From: Steromphala cineraria
Taxonomy: Eukaryota; Mollusca; Gastropoda; Trochida; Trochidae
Length of the DNA: 64,000 nucleotides
Assembly (NCBI GenBank): GCA_916613615.1
Contig: OU744736.1
Location: forward strand, 7,506,724-7,570,723
Direction: 5' to 3'
The translations under genes and the position numbers were made by a program. Below, one piece after another: positions 1-13,600 of this stretch; position 1 is the first letter of the stretch; each line of letters opens with the position of its first letter. The notes below the pieces were generated by a model, which saw nothing but the letters and a program-made list of their open reading frames with translations, was not told the DNA's origin and searched no databases.

Positions 1-689
1 ACAATAACAAAGATGAAACAGATGTATAAAATATTCAAAAGACATATTAGGAGAAACAAGGGCAAAATGCGCCGTCGTGGCAAAGTGATTATAAGCGTTG
101 AACATAATTTTCTTCTTAACGAGCGACCTATGGCGTAATTTGAGAAATGTGTAGCGTGAATCCTCGTATTTGAGCCCTGGACAATTTCATAGAGAATTAT
201 AAATTTATTAATAATTATTTATGAAATTAAGTCCTTAGCGTAATTTCGAACGGAGATAAATTGCAACAAAACATAGGTTTTCGTTTTACTATCAATATAA
301 GATATCCCTATTGTAGTCGAGGGTTAATGTGTTAAGGATTCCACCTAGGTATATATATGCATAATAATATTGGATCTTTGAGAATGTCGGAAGTCAAAGT
401 CTATGAAATTTTAAATTATTGCATATATTGCCACAATTTTTTAATTTCGATCGTTCATATGGGTTCATAAGTTGTCTTGCATCATAAAGATCAAGATGGT
501 TGCCCTGGTCTCCCCCTATTCAATATCATAAAAATATAAATTTGCTACATTTCCATTTCACTTCATGGTTAACATTCAATATAAGTATTCGGACGGTGAC
601 GTTTTTTTTCCTATAGACTTAAATGTAGCTTAAATCATTTTCATAAAAAAAAGTTCATGTTGTATAAAATCATCTCACTATTCTCATAA
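1..689. other. upstream non-coding DNA
   Basis: AT-rich sequence with no ORF, RNA gene or clear repeat that I can recognise. It lies upstream of the LINE relic and the NCKAP1 promoter region. Confidence 0.5.
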
Positions 690-1235
690 TAATAATAATA
701 ATAATGGGCATTTATAAAGCGCTATATCCATACACAAGGTGCATGCTCAAAGCGCATTGAAAATAAGAAAATTTAAGGTGATGAGATGAAATGCTATGAA
801 ATAAAGTCTAAAAGTAATACTGGTAGCATTGATTAAGGATATTTATAATTAGAGTCTATGGGTAGAATCTATGAATAATAGCTAGAAAATAGATGAGTTT
901 TGAGCTGTGATTTAAAAACAGTCAGTGAGGATGACATTTTGATGACATAAGGAAGTTGGTTCCAAAGTCTTGGAGCAGTACAGCTGAAAGATTTAAGTCC
1001 ATAACTGGTGTTTTTATACTTTGGCATCTGGAGAAGCTTCAAAATCTGGGATCGAAGATCTTTTGCAGGGGTATAGTCCTCCAAGGAATTTAAAAGATAT
1101 GCTGGAGCCATATTATGTTGACATTTGTAAGTAATACATAGAACTTTAAATTTGATTCTCGCTTCGATGGGAAGCCAATGTAGACACTTCAGCACAGGTG
1201 TTATGTGACATGCTTTGGTGTTCTCATGCAGTCAT
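690..1235 (-). mobile_element. LINE 3' end relic (CR1/L2-like reverse transcriptase C-terminus)
   Basis: On the minus strand an open stretch (about 1235 down to 869) encodes the C-terminal tail of a non-LTR retrotransposon ORF2. Visible hallmarks are HITPVLKCLHWLPIEARIKF at the start, then APRLWNQLP, and a final FKSQLKTHLF, all typical of CR1/L2-type elements. It is followed by a 3' tail containing GCGCTTTGAGCATGCACC and ending in an (ATT)n run at 690-706. An in-frame stop lies just upstream of the HENTKACHITP segment, so this is a 5'-truncated dead copy. It is not a host gene. Confidence 0.8.
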
Positions 1236-1237
1236 TC

Positions 1238-1565
1238 ATAAGATATTGAATGAAAAAAATTAACAGATAAGTTTTTAGCCGAGATTAAAATAAATCACAT
1301 TATGTTTATGATATTACGTCATTAAAAAATCAGCTTTTCCCTCATCATTTTGAGCTTTATCAGACTGAGTTACAGGATTCGAATATCCCGCTGGTTCACA
1401 GTTTGTGTAGCGCAAGCGAAACTAGAGTCTGGAACCAGTTTTACCAAAGACGAGTTACCTCCCTTGAACGGAAATAGGTTTGGATTAATATGGCTGTCAA
1501 AGGTTGAGGAAGTGATAGAATGATCGGTTTTTAGGAAGCTATTTGAGTAACGTTCTTCAATCAAA
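1238..1565 (+). promoter_or_regulatory. candidate promoter and 5' UTR of NCKAP1
   Basis: This is the interval between the LINE relic and the start codon at 1566. A CRE/ATF-like TTACGTCA lies at 1314-1321. Two tiny upstream ORFs, at 1490-1507 (5 codons plus stop) and 1520-1534 (4 codons plus stop), would sit in the leader if transcription starts upstream of them. No TATA box is obvious. The transcription start cannot be placed from sequence alone. Confidence 0.4.
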
Positions 1566-1670
1566 ATGTCTCGAGCAATGATTCCAAGCCAACAGAAGTT
1601 GGCCGAGAAGCTAACTATTCTGAATGATCGTGGAGTAGGAATGCTTACACGCATTTACAACATCAAAAAG
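1566..1670 (+). CDS. NCKAP1: NCKAP1 exon 1 (residues 1-35)
   Basis: Starts at ATG 1566 and ends in phase 0 before a GTTGGT donor. It carries the family's signature N-terminus [19 protein letters not shown], which makes the start choice secure. Confidence 0.95.
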
Positions 1671-4600
1671 GTTGGTTGTTTTTCTGCTTTGTGATGCTGC
1701 TAAATTATTATTTTCAGGTTCTGTATCATTTTGTTTAATTTACTGGCTGTTAACTTTTGATTGCAAAACGTTTTTGCCTGAGCTGCATTTTAGTAAGACT
1801 AAATGCACATTGATGTTGATGTTTTCAGAATTTAAACTATCCTTTTTAGCCCAAGGGCTAGGATGTATAAAGGAGATATAGAGATTACCCAATTTAAGTT
1901 TGTCATATGCCTTTTACGAAACGAGTGTCGAGTTTTTGCGATTCTATTCCATTTTATTGTATTAGAAATATCCAGAAAACGACCTGCTTCCCTTGTGATG
2001 GCCGGCTACAGTGACGACACGAACAATGTTTTTATGACATCACAGACGTTAATATAAAAAGAGTTGTGCTAAAGCAAAAGTGATATGTGCTGCCCCACAT
2101 GTGCTCATATTAAAAATATGTCACAACTTATTTTCAACCCATACGGGTGATAAATAGCATTCTCTACACATTCATTCGATATTTGAATAACTTATGTCTA
2201 AATTGTATATAGTACAAAAGAAACTGGAACACAGTGAATTTTTTTATATATAGTAAAACTGGCACACAGTGAAAAAAAACCCCAACAAACCTAGATATCT
2301 TCAAGAGATGATACATGTATTTGTTTTCACCAAGATACACTATTTATCATCAAGAAGGAAATTTTGTATGTATATATCAACACAATATTTTTAATGTAAA
2401 CAAAATAAGTAATCTTTTATTATTGAAAAGTGACCTTTCAAAGTCAATTGTTCAAATATTTACAGTACAATACAATATTGACATTGCTAATATTGCATAT
2501 ATATTACCGGTATATCTTTAATAAATTAATTATCCTAGCCTGCATGATTGCATTCCAGATGCTTGGTAACAACGAGAACAAGCCTCAATTCCTCTCTGAC
2601 AAGGCTCTTGAAGGCGCCACAAAGTGTGTGCTGAAGAAGTTCCCGCAGTATGACCTTAAGCAGGGTCAGGTAGGTCAAAGGTCAAATGTCCTACAGCATG
2701 ACATAATTTCTTGACTTCATGGAAGCATTATGAACGGTTTGAATAGCAGATAGCAGATATTTGACACACGTTTTGGTTTCATTATTTTAAAGATTTTGAA
2801 TGTTCGTGAAACTAACTTTTTCCAGTTCTATTGATTATTTCAAAAACCGAAGGAAAAGATTGGATTTTTCTAAAGAATATAATTTATAACTCCTAATAAT
2901 CGTAGGCATGGATTTTTATTTTTGAAAGTTAAATAATATTACTCAAATTGAAAGGTAAAGTTTTCACATTTGGATAGTTACCTTTTCTACAAGCACCTCT
3001 TTGAGATCAGCTGAAGTCACTACCGGTATTACCGTATGTGGAGCTGTAAGATTCAAAGTTTTATTTTGGATTTTGTACACTGGGATGCTAAGTTTGCCAT
3101 TAAACTTATTCCACAGAAACCAGGACTGAGGAGGGATTGATATAATGTTGAACAATGTATCTGTCATTGACAATTAACTGAGAAATTGTTATATGCATGT
3201 ATTTGAATATAGATTTTTTTGTGTGAAAAATTTGGGCCTAGGTTCCTAAGTTTTCTTGTACCTAGATGTGTGTAAGCCAAAACTAATGTATAGTTATCAT
3301 CCTTAGACCTAGTTAGGAAGCTTTGAATACCCCAAGTGTTTACAATTTATTAGAAAGTTCAAAGTCTGCAATTTTCAGTCTTCCAGTTCCAAATTTCATT
3401 TTTATATTCTGGTTTCATTTAACATGAGGAAAATTAATCGGTATATTCATTGAGGTCTTTCTCCAGTCAGATTATTATCTTACTCACTTTTGCAGCAACA
3501 AAAGATTTCTATTTGGTGTATTATTTTCCTTGTTAGAATCAATTTCCTCGTCCTCGTCTAGTCCATTTACCTATTACTGACTCTAAGCCTTGCAGCATAT
3601 CCAAACCTTTTTCTCATCCTGTCTCCGGGAACTAACGTTATGCTAATTCCACTAATCTGTGCCCTTGTCTCAGAAGCTAGATTCGCTGGCGCGGCCCGAC
3701 TTGGGATGTAGCCGATCAAATCATTTTCTCGCTGAAATTTTATCGAGCTGGTGGCGAGAAAATGATTGGCTATATCCCAAGTCGGGCCGCGCCAGCGAAT
3801 CTAGCTTCTGAGACAAGGGCACAGATTAGTGGAGTTAGCGTAATGTTCGTTCCCGGAGACAGGATGCCTTTTTCTCGGCTGCTCTCAAGGCTACTGTAAT
3901 GGAACATGATAGTCTGATGAAATATTTCAAAAATAATTATTGCAACTTAATTTTATCCTATGAGACAATGCAAAACATATTTATTTGTGGTAATCAGTTA
4001 GTTTGAAATCAACTAATGATGAAGTATGGTGCTTGGTATTTGTAGGGAAATTGTGTTAAAATTAGCTGTGTAACGATACATGGAACTATCGATGCCTAGC
4101 CATAGTCAACTCTATGGTAGTGCATTATCAATAGAGAGCTGGAAAAACATGATAATGTTATCAATTCTGTCAATTATTTCAATAGTTTAGTTTGTTCTTG
4201 ATTAGTCATGATACGCATGTGTATTTGTATGCGCTTTGAGCATGCACCTTGTGTATGGATATAGTGCTATACAAATATTCATTTTTAGCTCATCAGGACT
4301 GAAAGTCCAGATGGGCTTATGGCATGGCCCGTCGTCCGGCGTCCGTCCGTCGTCCGTCGTCCGTCCGTCCGTCCGTCCGTAAACTTTTGACACTTTCGAC
4401 TTCTCCTCATGAACCATACACATTAGAGGGCTGAAATTTTGTGTACAAGTACCTTAGCATATGGAGATTCTAATTCGTAACTTTGGTGACCCTGTGACCC
4501 CAAATAGGGTCACAGGGGTCACAACTTTAAAAACCTATTTTCATCTTCTTCTCCAGTTCCAGAAGGACTAGAGAGTTAAAAATGATATGTGCAGACTCCT

Positions 4601-7600
4601 TGGCCAATGGGGATTCTAATTTGTAACTTTGGTGACCCTGTGATCCCAAATAGGGTCACAGGGGTCACAACCTTAAATACCTATTTTCATCTTCTTCTCC
4701 AGTTCCAAAAGGAGTAGAGAGTTAACAATTATATGTGCAGACTCCTTGGACAATGGAGATTCTAATTTGTAACTTTGGTGACCCTGTGACCCCAAATAGG
4801 GTCACAGGGGTCACAACCTTAAAAACCTATTTTCATCTTCTTCTCCAGTTCTAAAAAGACTAGAGAGTTAAAAACGATATGTGCAGACTCCTTGGCCAAT
4901 GGGGATTCTTATTTGTAACTTTGGTGACCCTGTGACCCCAAATAGGGTCACAGGGGTCACAACTTTAAAAACCTATTTTCATCTTCTTCTCCAGTTCCAG
5001 AAGGACTAGAGAGTTAAAAATGATATGTGCAGACTCCTTAGCCAATGGGGATTCTAATTTGTAACTTTGGTGACCCTGTGATCCCAAATAGGGTCACAGG
5101 GGTCACAACCTTAAATACCTATTTTCATCTTCTTCTCCAGTTCCAAAAGGAGTAGAGAGTTAACAATTATATGTGCAGACTCCTTGGACAATGGAGATTC
5201 TAATTTGTAACTTTGGTGACCCTGTGACCCCAAATAGGGTCACAGGGGTCACAACCTTAAAAACCTATTTTCATCTTCTTCTCCAGTTCTAAAAGGACTA
5301 GAGAGTTGAAAGTGATATGTGCAGACTCCTTGGACAATGGGGATTCTTATTTGTAACTTTGGTGAACCTGTGACCCCAAATAGGGTCACAGGGGTCACAA
5401 CCTTAAAAACCAATTCTCATCTTCTTCTCCAGTTCCAAAAGGTCTAGAGAGTTAATATTGATATGTGCAGACTCCTTGGACAATGGGGATTCTAATTTGT
5501 AACTTTGTTGACCCTGTGACCCCAAATAGGGTCACAGGGGTCACAACCTTAAAAAACTATTTTCATCTTCTTCTCAAGTTCCAAAAAGTCTAGAGATTTA
5601 ATATTGATATGTGCAGACTCCTTGGACAATGGGGATTCTAATTTGTAACTTTGTTGACCCTGTGACCCCAAATAGGGTCACAGGGGTCACAACCTTAAAA
5701 ACTTATTTTCATCATCATCTTTAGCTCCTAAAGGTCTATTGAGCTGAAAGACTGCATGTAGACTCCTTGGCCAATTGGGATTCTAAACTGTAGGTTTTGT
5801 GACCCCATGACCCCAAATAGGGTCACAGTGGTCACAGGGGTCACAATCTTAAAAACCTATTTTTCTCCATTAGATGACAGTCTTTGACAAATTTATTTCT
5901 CCTTGGATATTTTAGTGTGGACTTCTTTCACTGTCTGATATTGGCGATCTAGAAAGTGTTGAATAATAAGACATTTGTTTTGTAATTTTTTTATAGGTTT
6001 TCTTGCAATAGGTAACATCAGTTTAATTTTTAGCTCATCTTGCCTGTATAAAGCAAACTTAATATGATGCCTGATGAGCTACAGAGCCAATGGCTCTATT
6101 TTTATTATTATTTCATGCAAATTGATCTGAATTATTTTCATTTCAGAAGAGTTTGGTATAACTGACTTATGAGTTATGCACTCTAGTTAATATGATGGCA
6201 AAAAAGGCAAATCTCTTCTTTGTAACAGGAAGAAAACTTAGGATTACATCTCCTAGTTTATTTTAATCGTTTTCTTCTTTTCAGTTGAATGTGGTGAATT
6301 CGATGAAGAATGAAATTGTCAAGTCCTTGTCCCTATACTACTACACGTTTGTTGACATTCTCGACTTTAAGGTAATCACAGAATGTCACAACTCTCAGAT
6401 TCATAAAATTTTGTAATTTTAATCATCCTGTCACATCAATCTGCTTTTGATATGGCAAATTTTCAGACAATGCTCTTGTTCACTTAGAATGATTAAAAAA
6501 ATTGCTTTCCATTTGAATCAAATTGGTATTTTTGAACACATATCCTTTCTTGATTCAGATTATTATAAAACTGATACCATCTACATTCAAAACTCTATAA
6601 TTATGTATAAATTTTAATTCAAAACATGAACTTTGTTACAAAAGGAACAAAATAAAACACATAGTCCAGTTTTTTGCTTAACCAACCGTTACTTATTTAG
6701 TTGCAACTGTACTTCGTTTACTCAAATCTTTATAAAAAAAATTTCAGTATGATTGAAAATGATATGACAGGTTGTATGAAGTTGATTGATAATTCTATTC
6801 CTCCTTAATGATGGATGTAAATACTTTCTTACAGGACCATGTGGTGGATTTGCTGACCACTATTGATGCTTGTCAAGTTCATATGGATATTGTGAGTATT
6901 TTCAATAATTTCAGTTATTTGAAAATTTTCAATTTTAGTTAAATTAAAAAATGACATTTAGATTGTGAACAGATATATAAATTCTTGTTTAATACTCACT
7001 TTGTCATTAGATTTTGAACAATATTAAATTATTTAGTTCAAATCAAAAACATGCTTTTGACAAAGTGAAGAAGACTAACATTGTTATGTTTGAGTTTCCT
7101 TTATGCAATTGAAAGGGTGTTTTTGATTGGTTCATTTATCTCAGTGTGAGGTAAACTGTGCAAGGGCATAATTCTGTTGAATGTTGAATACTACGGTTTT
7201 GTGGATAACGTGATCTCAAATAAAACAATCGTAGAGTTACTGTAATTATGTTTAAAAAAACAAACAATAAGCATGCTCGCTATCATTGAAGTTGATCTTT
7301 ATGAATTTGAATTTGTAATCTCCATAATTTTGTATCACAGACCTTGAACTTTGACCTGACGCGGAACTACCTTGACCTCATCACGACGTATGTTTCTATC
7401 ATGATCCTGGTGTCTAAAGTGGAAGACAGGAAGGCTGTTCTCGGGCTCTTCAATGTGGCCCACGAGTTTCTGCATGGCAAAGGGTACGCATTTGATTATC
7501 CTTAGTTTGTCTCGAAAAGGTTTGCACCATAATGTCAGAATATAAAATATTCAGAGGATATTTGTCTTTTCTTGACAAATACCATGTCTATCTCATCGAG

Positions 7601-10600
7601 TGAGGAAGAAAGTTAATATTTTCACGAGTGGCGCATAATATAAAACATTTCTGCCTCAAGAGATGAGATAAACATTTTTCTTAAAAAAAAATTCTATTTA
7701 TTTTATGATTAAATCGTTGTATTTCCACCAAAATTGAAGCGCATTTACGTTGAGTCGGCACCAAAGAGAGCCCGTCACCCAAGCAACAACATGACGTCAT
7801 GAGCGTGTCATTGCGTCAGAGCATTGTTCGATGACTGGGGGGGGGTTAGATTGTTTCACCTATTGATGAAGGTTTTGGATCAGTGTGCGGTGTCTCTCCT
7901 CTTTACTGGCCATTCAAAAGAAGGAACACCCCATTTGTATGTACACTATTGTACATACACTTCTTCAATATTGAAAATAATTAACCTTATGGGTTTACTT
8001 ACCATTGAATTGTAAAAGAGAACTGCATTGCTCATGTTCTGATTGAATGTTATTTATTGTCTGCATGTTGCAGTGACCACGCCTACCCGCGACTAGGACA
8101 GATGTTCCTTGATTACGACCAACCAATGAAGAAACTCTCTGAAGAATTTGTCCCTCACTCAAGGGTAAGTGCTGTTGAATTCAAAATTAAGTTATTTGGG
8201 TAATCTGTATGTTATGATAAGAATATAATAGAGGTTACCATGGATAGATCACTATTTGACATAGCCTTACAAGGCACTTTTTTCATTGTGACCTGCTCAA
8301 GCAATGGCAGTCTTTATCTATGTTTTGATCAGTATAGAGCTTATATGCATAGTTCTTATGCAAGTTCAGTTGTACCGACCAGAAATAAGGCTAAGACTGG
8401 TCAGATATATGATAGCACTAATTTTGTATGCTACATACAAACCATCTCCTCCCAGCAGCCAAATACCCCGATGGGATTGTTCCTTTTAATTGGATGAGAT
8501 TGTGTGTATTCAGTTCCTGATGCCTGCTCTGCTGTCGCTACATGAGGTGTACCCGAAACGAAACCTCCCGGCTGAACAGATGCGTAACCACCAGTTCCTC
8601 AGTATGCTGTCAGAACCTTCCAAGATGTCTACTGTTCCTACTACAGATATGGTGAGTGCACTTGAACTGCATACTCTTAAAATTTGGGTTGCACCCTCTT
8701 CATAACTACTTACTTACTTGTAGAGGGACTCTCTTTATATGTTCGGACTGATGAGACCTTTTGTAAAGAGTCCCTGGACTCATAGATTTATCACTGCGCT
8801 TACGATGCTCGTGCATGAGATAAATTCTCAGCATTGTAATGGTTTGTAACCAAAGTAATTTTATGTTAGAGAGAAGTTTATTCATGTTTCGAGGCCACAG
8901 GCCCATAGTACATAAGCAATTAAAAGAGTAATTTTAAACCTGCTGGTATTGTTATGTCTGTTCACAATCAAATTTTTCATTCATTGAAAGATGTTTTAGA
9001 AGTTTGATTGATAAGATTCAAGAGAAATATATGGATAAAAATAAAATGTTGAGGATGTTTCGACGCAACTTCTTATGTTGTTTCAAGCAGCTTAATCTTT
9101 AACCTTCAATCATGTACTTCAATCTGAATTACACAAGAATCTCTGTGGAAAAATTCATGTCATGATTAAAGAGGTGGTTGTCCATTTATTTCTCTCAGTT
9201 ATTGAGCTACAAGGATTTGTCATCTTTTGCTAATGCTGTTTGTCTCTGATTCAGATTCAGTGTGATTACCATTCCTTGGACGCGATGGAGAGATGGATTA
9301 TCTGTGAGTTTGACATCTTATCATTATTCTATCAAACTAACTTAGCGTAAATTTGAATAATTATATGAATGGCGAAAGGGCGAAGCTATTCCCTCAAAAT
9401 TTGACATTGATGAAATCTCATTTATGATTTGATTATTATGAAAAGGAACCCTATTCTATGGTGCAAACAATTTATGAAGAGGTTAATCAATAAGATTTTA
9501 ATGAATTGAGTCATTCCGTATTGTCTGAATAGTAGGTCTCAGTCTGTTGTATTGTGCAAATACAACAGACCTCCATCATTTATATAATTAATAAATTGTC
9601 CACACGGCGAACTTATTTAATATATATGCTATTGGCTAAATAATTTAGCATCTACCTGGTAGGCGAAAAAGGTTAAATTAGGCCAATTCAGAAAAAACTT
9701 ATTTAATTACAGGTACTAGACCTGCTTTATTCTAGTTCTGCCCTAGTCTTCTCTTTGGGCCAATAAACAGACAACCATGCTATGACTACGGCTTTACAAA
9801 AAGCATTCATTGATAACGCAAAAGTGATAAACCCTGTATGAGATGCTTGTCGGCCTGCTTTATTCTAGTTCTGCCCTAGTCTTCTCTTTGGGCCAATAAA
9901 CAGACAACCATGCTATGACTACGGCTTTACAAAAAGCATTCATTGATAACGCAAAAGTGATAAATCCTGTATGAGATGCTTGTCGGCCTGCTTTATTCTA
10001 GTTCTGCCCTAGTCTTCTCTTTGGGCCAGTAAACAGACAATCATGCTGTGACTACGGCTTTTCAAAAAGCATTGATTAATAAAAGAAAAGTGATAAACCC
10101 TGTATGAGATGCTTGTCGGCCTGCTTTATTCTAGTTCTGCCCTAGTCTTCTCTTTGGGCCAGTAAACAGACAATCATGCTGTGACTACGGCTTTACAAAA
10201 AGCATTGATTGATAACGCAAAAGTGATAAATCCTGTATGAGATGCTTGTCGGCCTGCTTTATTCTAGTTCTGCCCTAGTCTTCTCTTTGGGCCAGTAAAC
10301 AGACAATCATGCTGTGACTACGGCTTTACAAAAAGCATTGATTAATAACGCAAAAGTGATAAATCCTGTATGAGATGCTTGTCGGCCTGCTTTATTCTAG
10401 TTCTGCCCTAGTCTTCTCTTTGGGCCAGTAAACAGACAATCATGCTGTGACTACGGCTTTACAAAAAGCATTGATTAATAACGCAAAAGTGATAAATCCT
10501 GTATGAGATGCTTGTCGGCCTGCTTTATTCTAGTTCTGCCCTAGTCTTCTCTTTGGGCCAGTAAACAGACAATCATGCTGTGACTACGGCTTTACAAAAA

Positions 10601-13600
10601 GCATTGATTAATAACGCAAAAGTGATAAATCCTGTATGAGATGCTTGTCGGCCTGCTTTATTCTAGTTCTGCCCTAGTCTTCTCTTTGGGCCAGTAAACA
10701 GACAATCATGCTGTGACTACGGCTTTACAAAAAGCATTGATTAATAACGCAAAAGTGATAAATCCTGTATGAGATGCTTGTCGGCCTGCTTTATTCTAGT
10801 TCTGCCCTAGTCTTCTCTTTGGGCCAGTAAACAGACAATCATGCTGTGACTACGGCTTTACAAAAAGCATTGATTAATAACGCAAAAGTGATAAATCCTG
10901 TATGAGATGCTTGTCGGCCTGCTTTATTCTAGTTCTGCCCTAGTCTTCTCTTTGGGCCAGTAAACAGACAATCATGCTGTGACTACGGCTTTACAAAAAG
11001 CATTGATTAATAACGCAAAAGTGATAAATCCTGTATGAGATGCTTGTCGGCCTGCTTTATTCTAGTTCTGCCCTAGTCTTCTCTTTGGGCCAGTAAACAG
11101 ACAATCATGCTGTGACTACGGCTTTACAAAAAGCATTGATTAATAAAAGAAAAGTGATAAATCCTGTATGAGATGCTTGTCGGCCTGCTTTATTCTAGTT
11201 CTGCCCTAGTCTTCTCTTTGGGCCAGTAAACAGACAATCATGCTGTGACTACGGCTTTTCAAAAAGCATTGATTAATAAAAGAAAAGTGATAAACCCTGT
11301 ATGAGATGCTTGTCGGCCTGCTTTATTCTAGTTCTGCCCTAGTCTTCTCTTTGGGCCAGTAAACAGACAATCATGCTGTGACTACGGCTTTTCAAAAAGC
11401 ATTGATTAATAAAAGAAAAGTGATAAACCCTGTATGAGATGCTTGTCGGCCTGCTTTATTCTAGTTCTGCCCTAGTCTTCTCTTTGGGCCAGTAAACAGA
11501 CAATCATGCTGTGACTACGGCTTTTCAAAAAGCATTGATTAATAAAAGAAAAGTGATAAACCCTGTATGAGATGCTTGTCGGCCTGCTTTATTCTAGTTC
11601 TGCCCTAGTCTTCTCTTTGGGCCAGTAAACAGACAATCATGCTGTGACTACGGCTTTTCAAAAAGCATTGATTAATAAAAGAAAAGTGATAAACCCTGTA
11701 TGAGTTGCTTGTGCCTGCAGTTGGGCTGATGCTGTGCTACCAGCACGTGTCTGAAGCGAAGGCGTGGGACCTCTGGAAGACGGCTCTCAGTTCCTCCTAC
11801 ATCATACAGCTCTGTCGGGACGAGATCCTCCACATTCACAGCTACGTCGTCAACTTCTTCGACAGTCTCAAAGGGTACGTCTTTCTCCTTTCTGTTAAAG
11901 GAGTATAACTTGGATTTTCAACTGTTCACATAGACATATGCTGCTAAGAATAACTTATGAGTTCTGTGGTTTTCCCTTGGTCCATTATTTTCACATTCTT
12001 GTTTTATAATCATGGCTCGATTGTCAAGTCCTATCCAAAATTGACCTTGTTTGAGGAATATGTTTCCATATATTACTTATACAAAGTTTCCTCTTCAAAA
12101 AGGTCTGACCATGTCCCTGTTAGTCACTTGTTCTGATGGAAATTAGGTAACCAATCACCTTCAGCGAAAGCCTTCAGTATTAGTAGGCAGTTGCAAGTAA
12201 CTACTATAAACCATGCTTTCATCATAATCATTATTTGCTGTCGGTAAGATTGATAAGGTTGGTCGAGGTTTCTCCTTCACTATACTTGTAGTAGAGCATC
12301 CAACTCCCAAGGCAGAGGACAAATGAGTATCTATGTAGAGTAGATTTTATCATCTCTTCTATTCTTCCGAACACGAAAGATTGTAATCAGACTGTCAAGA
12401 ACTTCTTCATTGCAATAAATGAGATTAGAAAAGAGAGAAGCCCTTGTCTCTATGGAAAATTCTTGACCGTCAAAGGATACTACTTTTATTTCAGTTTTGA
12501 TTGAACATATATTAATCAAAAGGAGAACAGTAGCAAATAGGCTTTTTGTGTAGAATTGTATATTTTGAGCATATCTTTTTGACTACTAAAAGTAAAAGGA
12601 CAAAGGATCCCACTTTATACTAATCCCTTTTTTCAATGAGTTTCTGACTTGTTGAATATTGTATTTCAGACACAACATTAACCACAAGCGAGTCAATGAA
12701 GTGAAGGAGTACCAGACTCTTGCTCTACAAACTTCGTAAGTATATTCAGTGTTTAAAATCACAGAGGTTCGAATCTCGGAGTGGACCCTCTAATTTTTTT
12801 TTTCAAATTTTTGCACTTATATATCATATTCATATGTTGAGATAAACCTACATTTCAATTTTGAACGAAATCGGTCAAGAAATAAACATTTTAGCGTAAT
12901 TCCTATCTGTTATATAGAATACAGAAGGGGAGACACTGAAACCTGATCGAAAACTGGACAACCTACTATTTGACGTGCGGTGCAATTAAAACAAAATTTT
13001 ATCTCAAGATTATACATTGGAATCGTAGATCATTCTTTTAGCTTGCTAAACATCTCGCCCAAACTATCAAACTTCTTAAAACTTTTGACCACTGACCCTC
13101 GCATTAACACCACCCCCTCTTTGAACAAATGCCTGGTCGAATGCGGGAAAATATCGGCAGTTTCCGTAAATCAAACATGCTGCCGTGAATGAATCTGAAA
13201 TGAAAACGCCTCTCATTGGTCCATTTCCACGGGCGCCCGTGTTGTCATTTCAAATTGATAGCTGTTGGCAACGGTTACAAAGCAATTTGAAATGATAACA
13301 CTGGCGCCCGTGGAAATTGACCAATGAGATGCTCCACTCCAAGATTCGAACCTCTGCGTTTAAAATGGATTGGAAACCTAGCCTGCCCTGCAAATTTATT
13401 GGTCAATTCCTTAGGGGAAAATAAAGAAAGTTTTAGAAAAAACAAACAGTAACCAGTCCTTGCAAATAGGAGCCAATTTCTCTAGACTGGCGGACGGTCT
13501 ATATTTTAAACACTGGTATATTTGGTATGTCAAAGAATCTGTCTGGGCATAGAAACTCCCCCTGAAGGCATAATTTGCATCGCCCAACTGATAGCTAATT

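Noticed and set aside
869..1195. Host protein of 108 residues on the - strand
   Set aside because: Its motifs are those of a LINE reverse transcriptase C-terminus followed by a LINE 3' tail.
9721..11715. CRISPR-like array of direct repeats
   Set aside because: Units are contiguous with no unique spacers and lie in an intron of an animal gene; it is a minisatellite.
12760..12785. tRNA gene, from GGTTCGAATC
   Set aside because: No A box or cloverleaf around it; the string is part of the terminal inverted repeat of a transposon.
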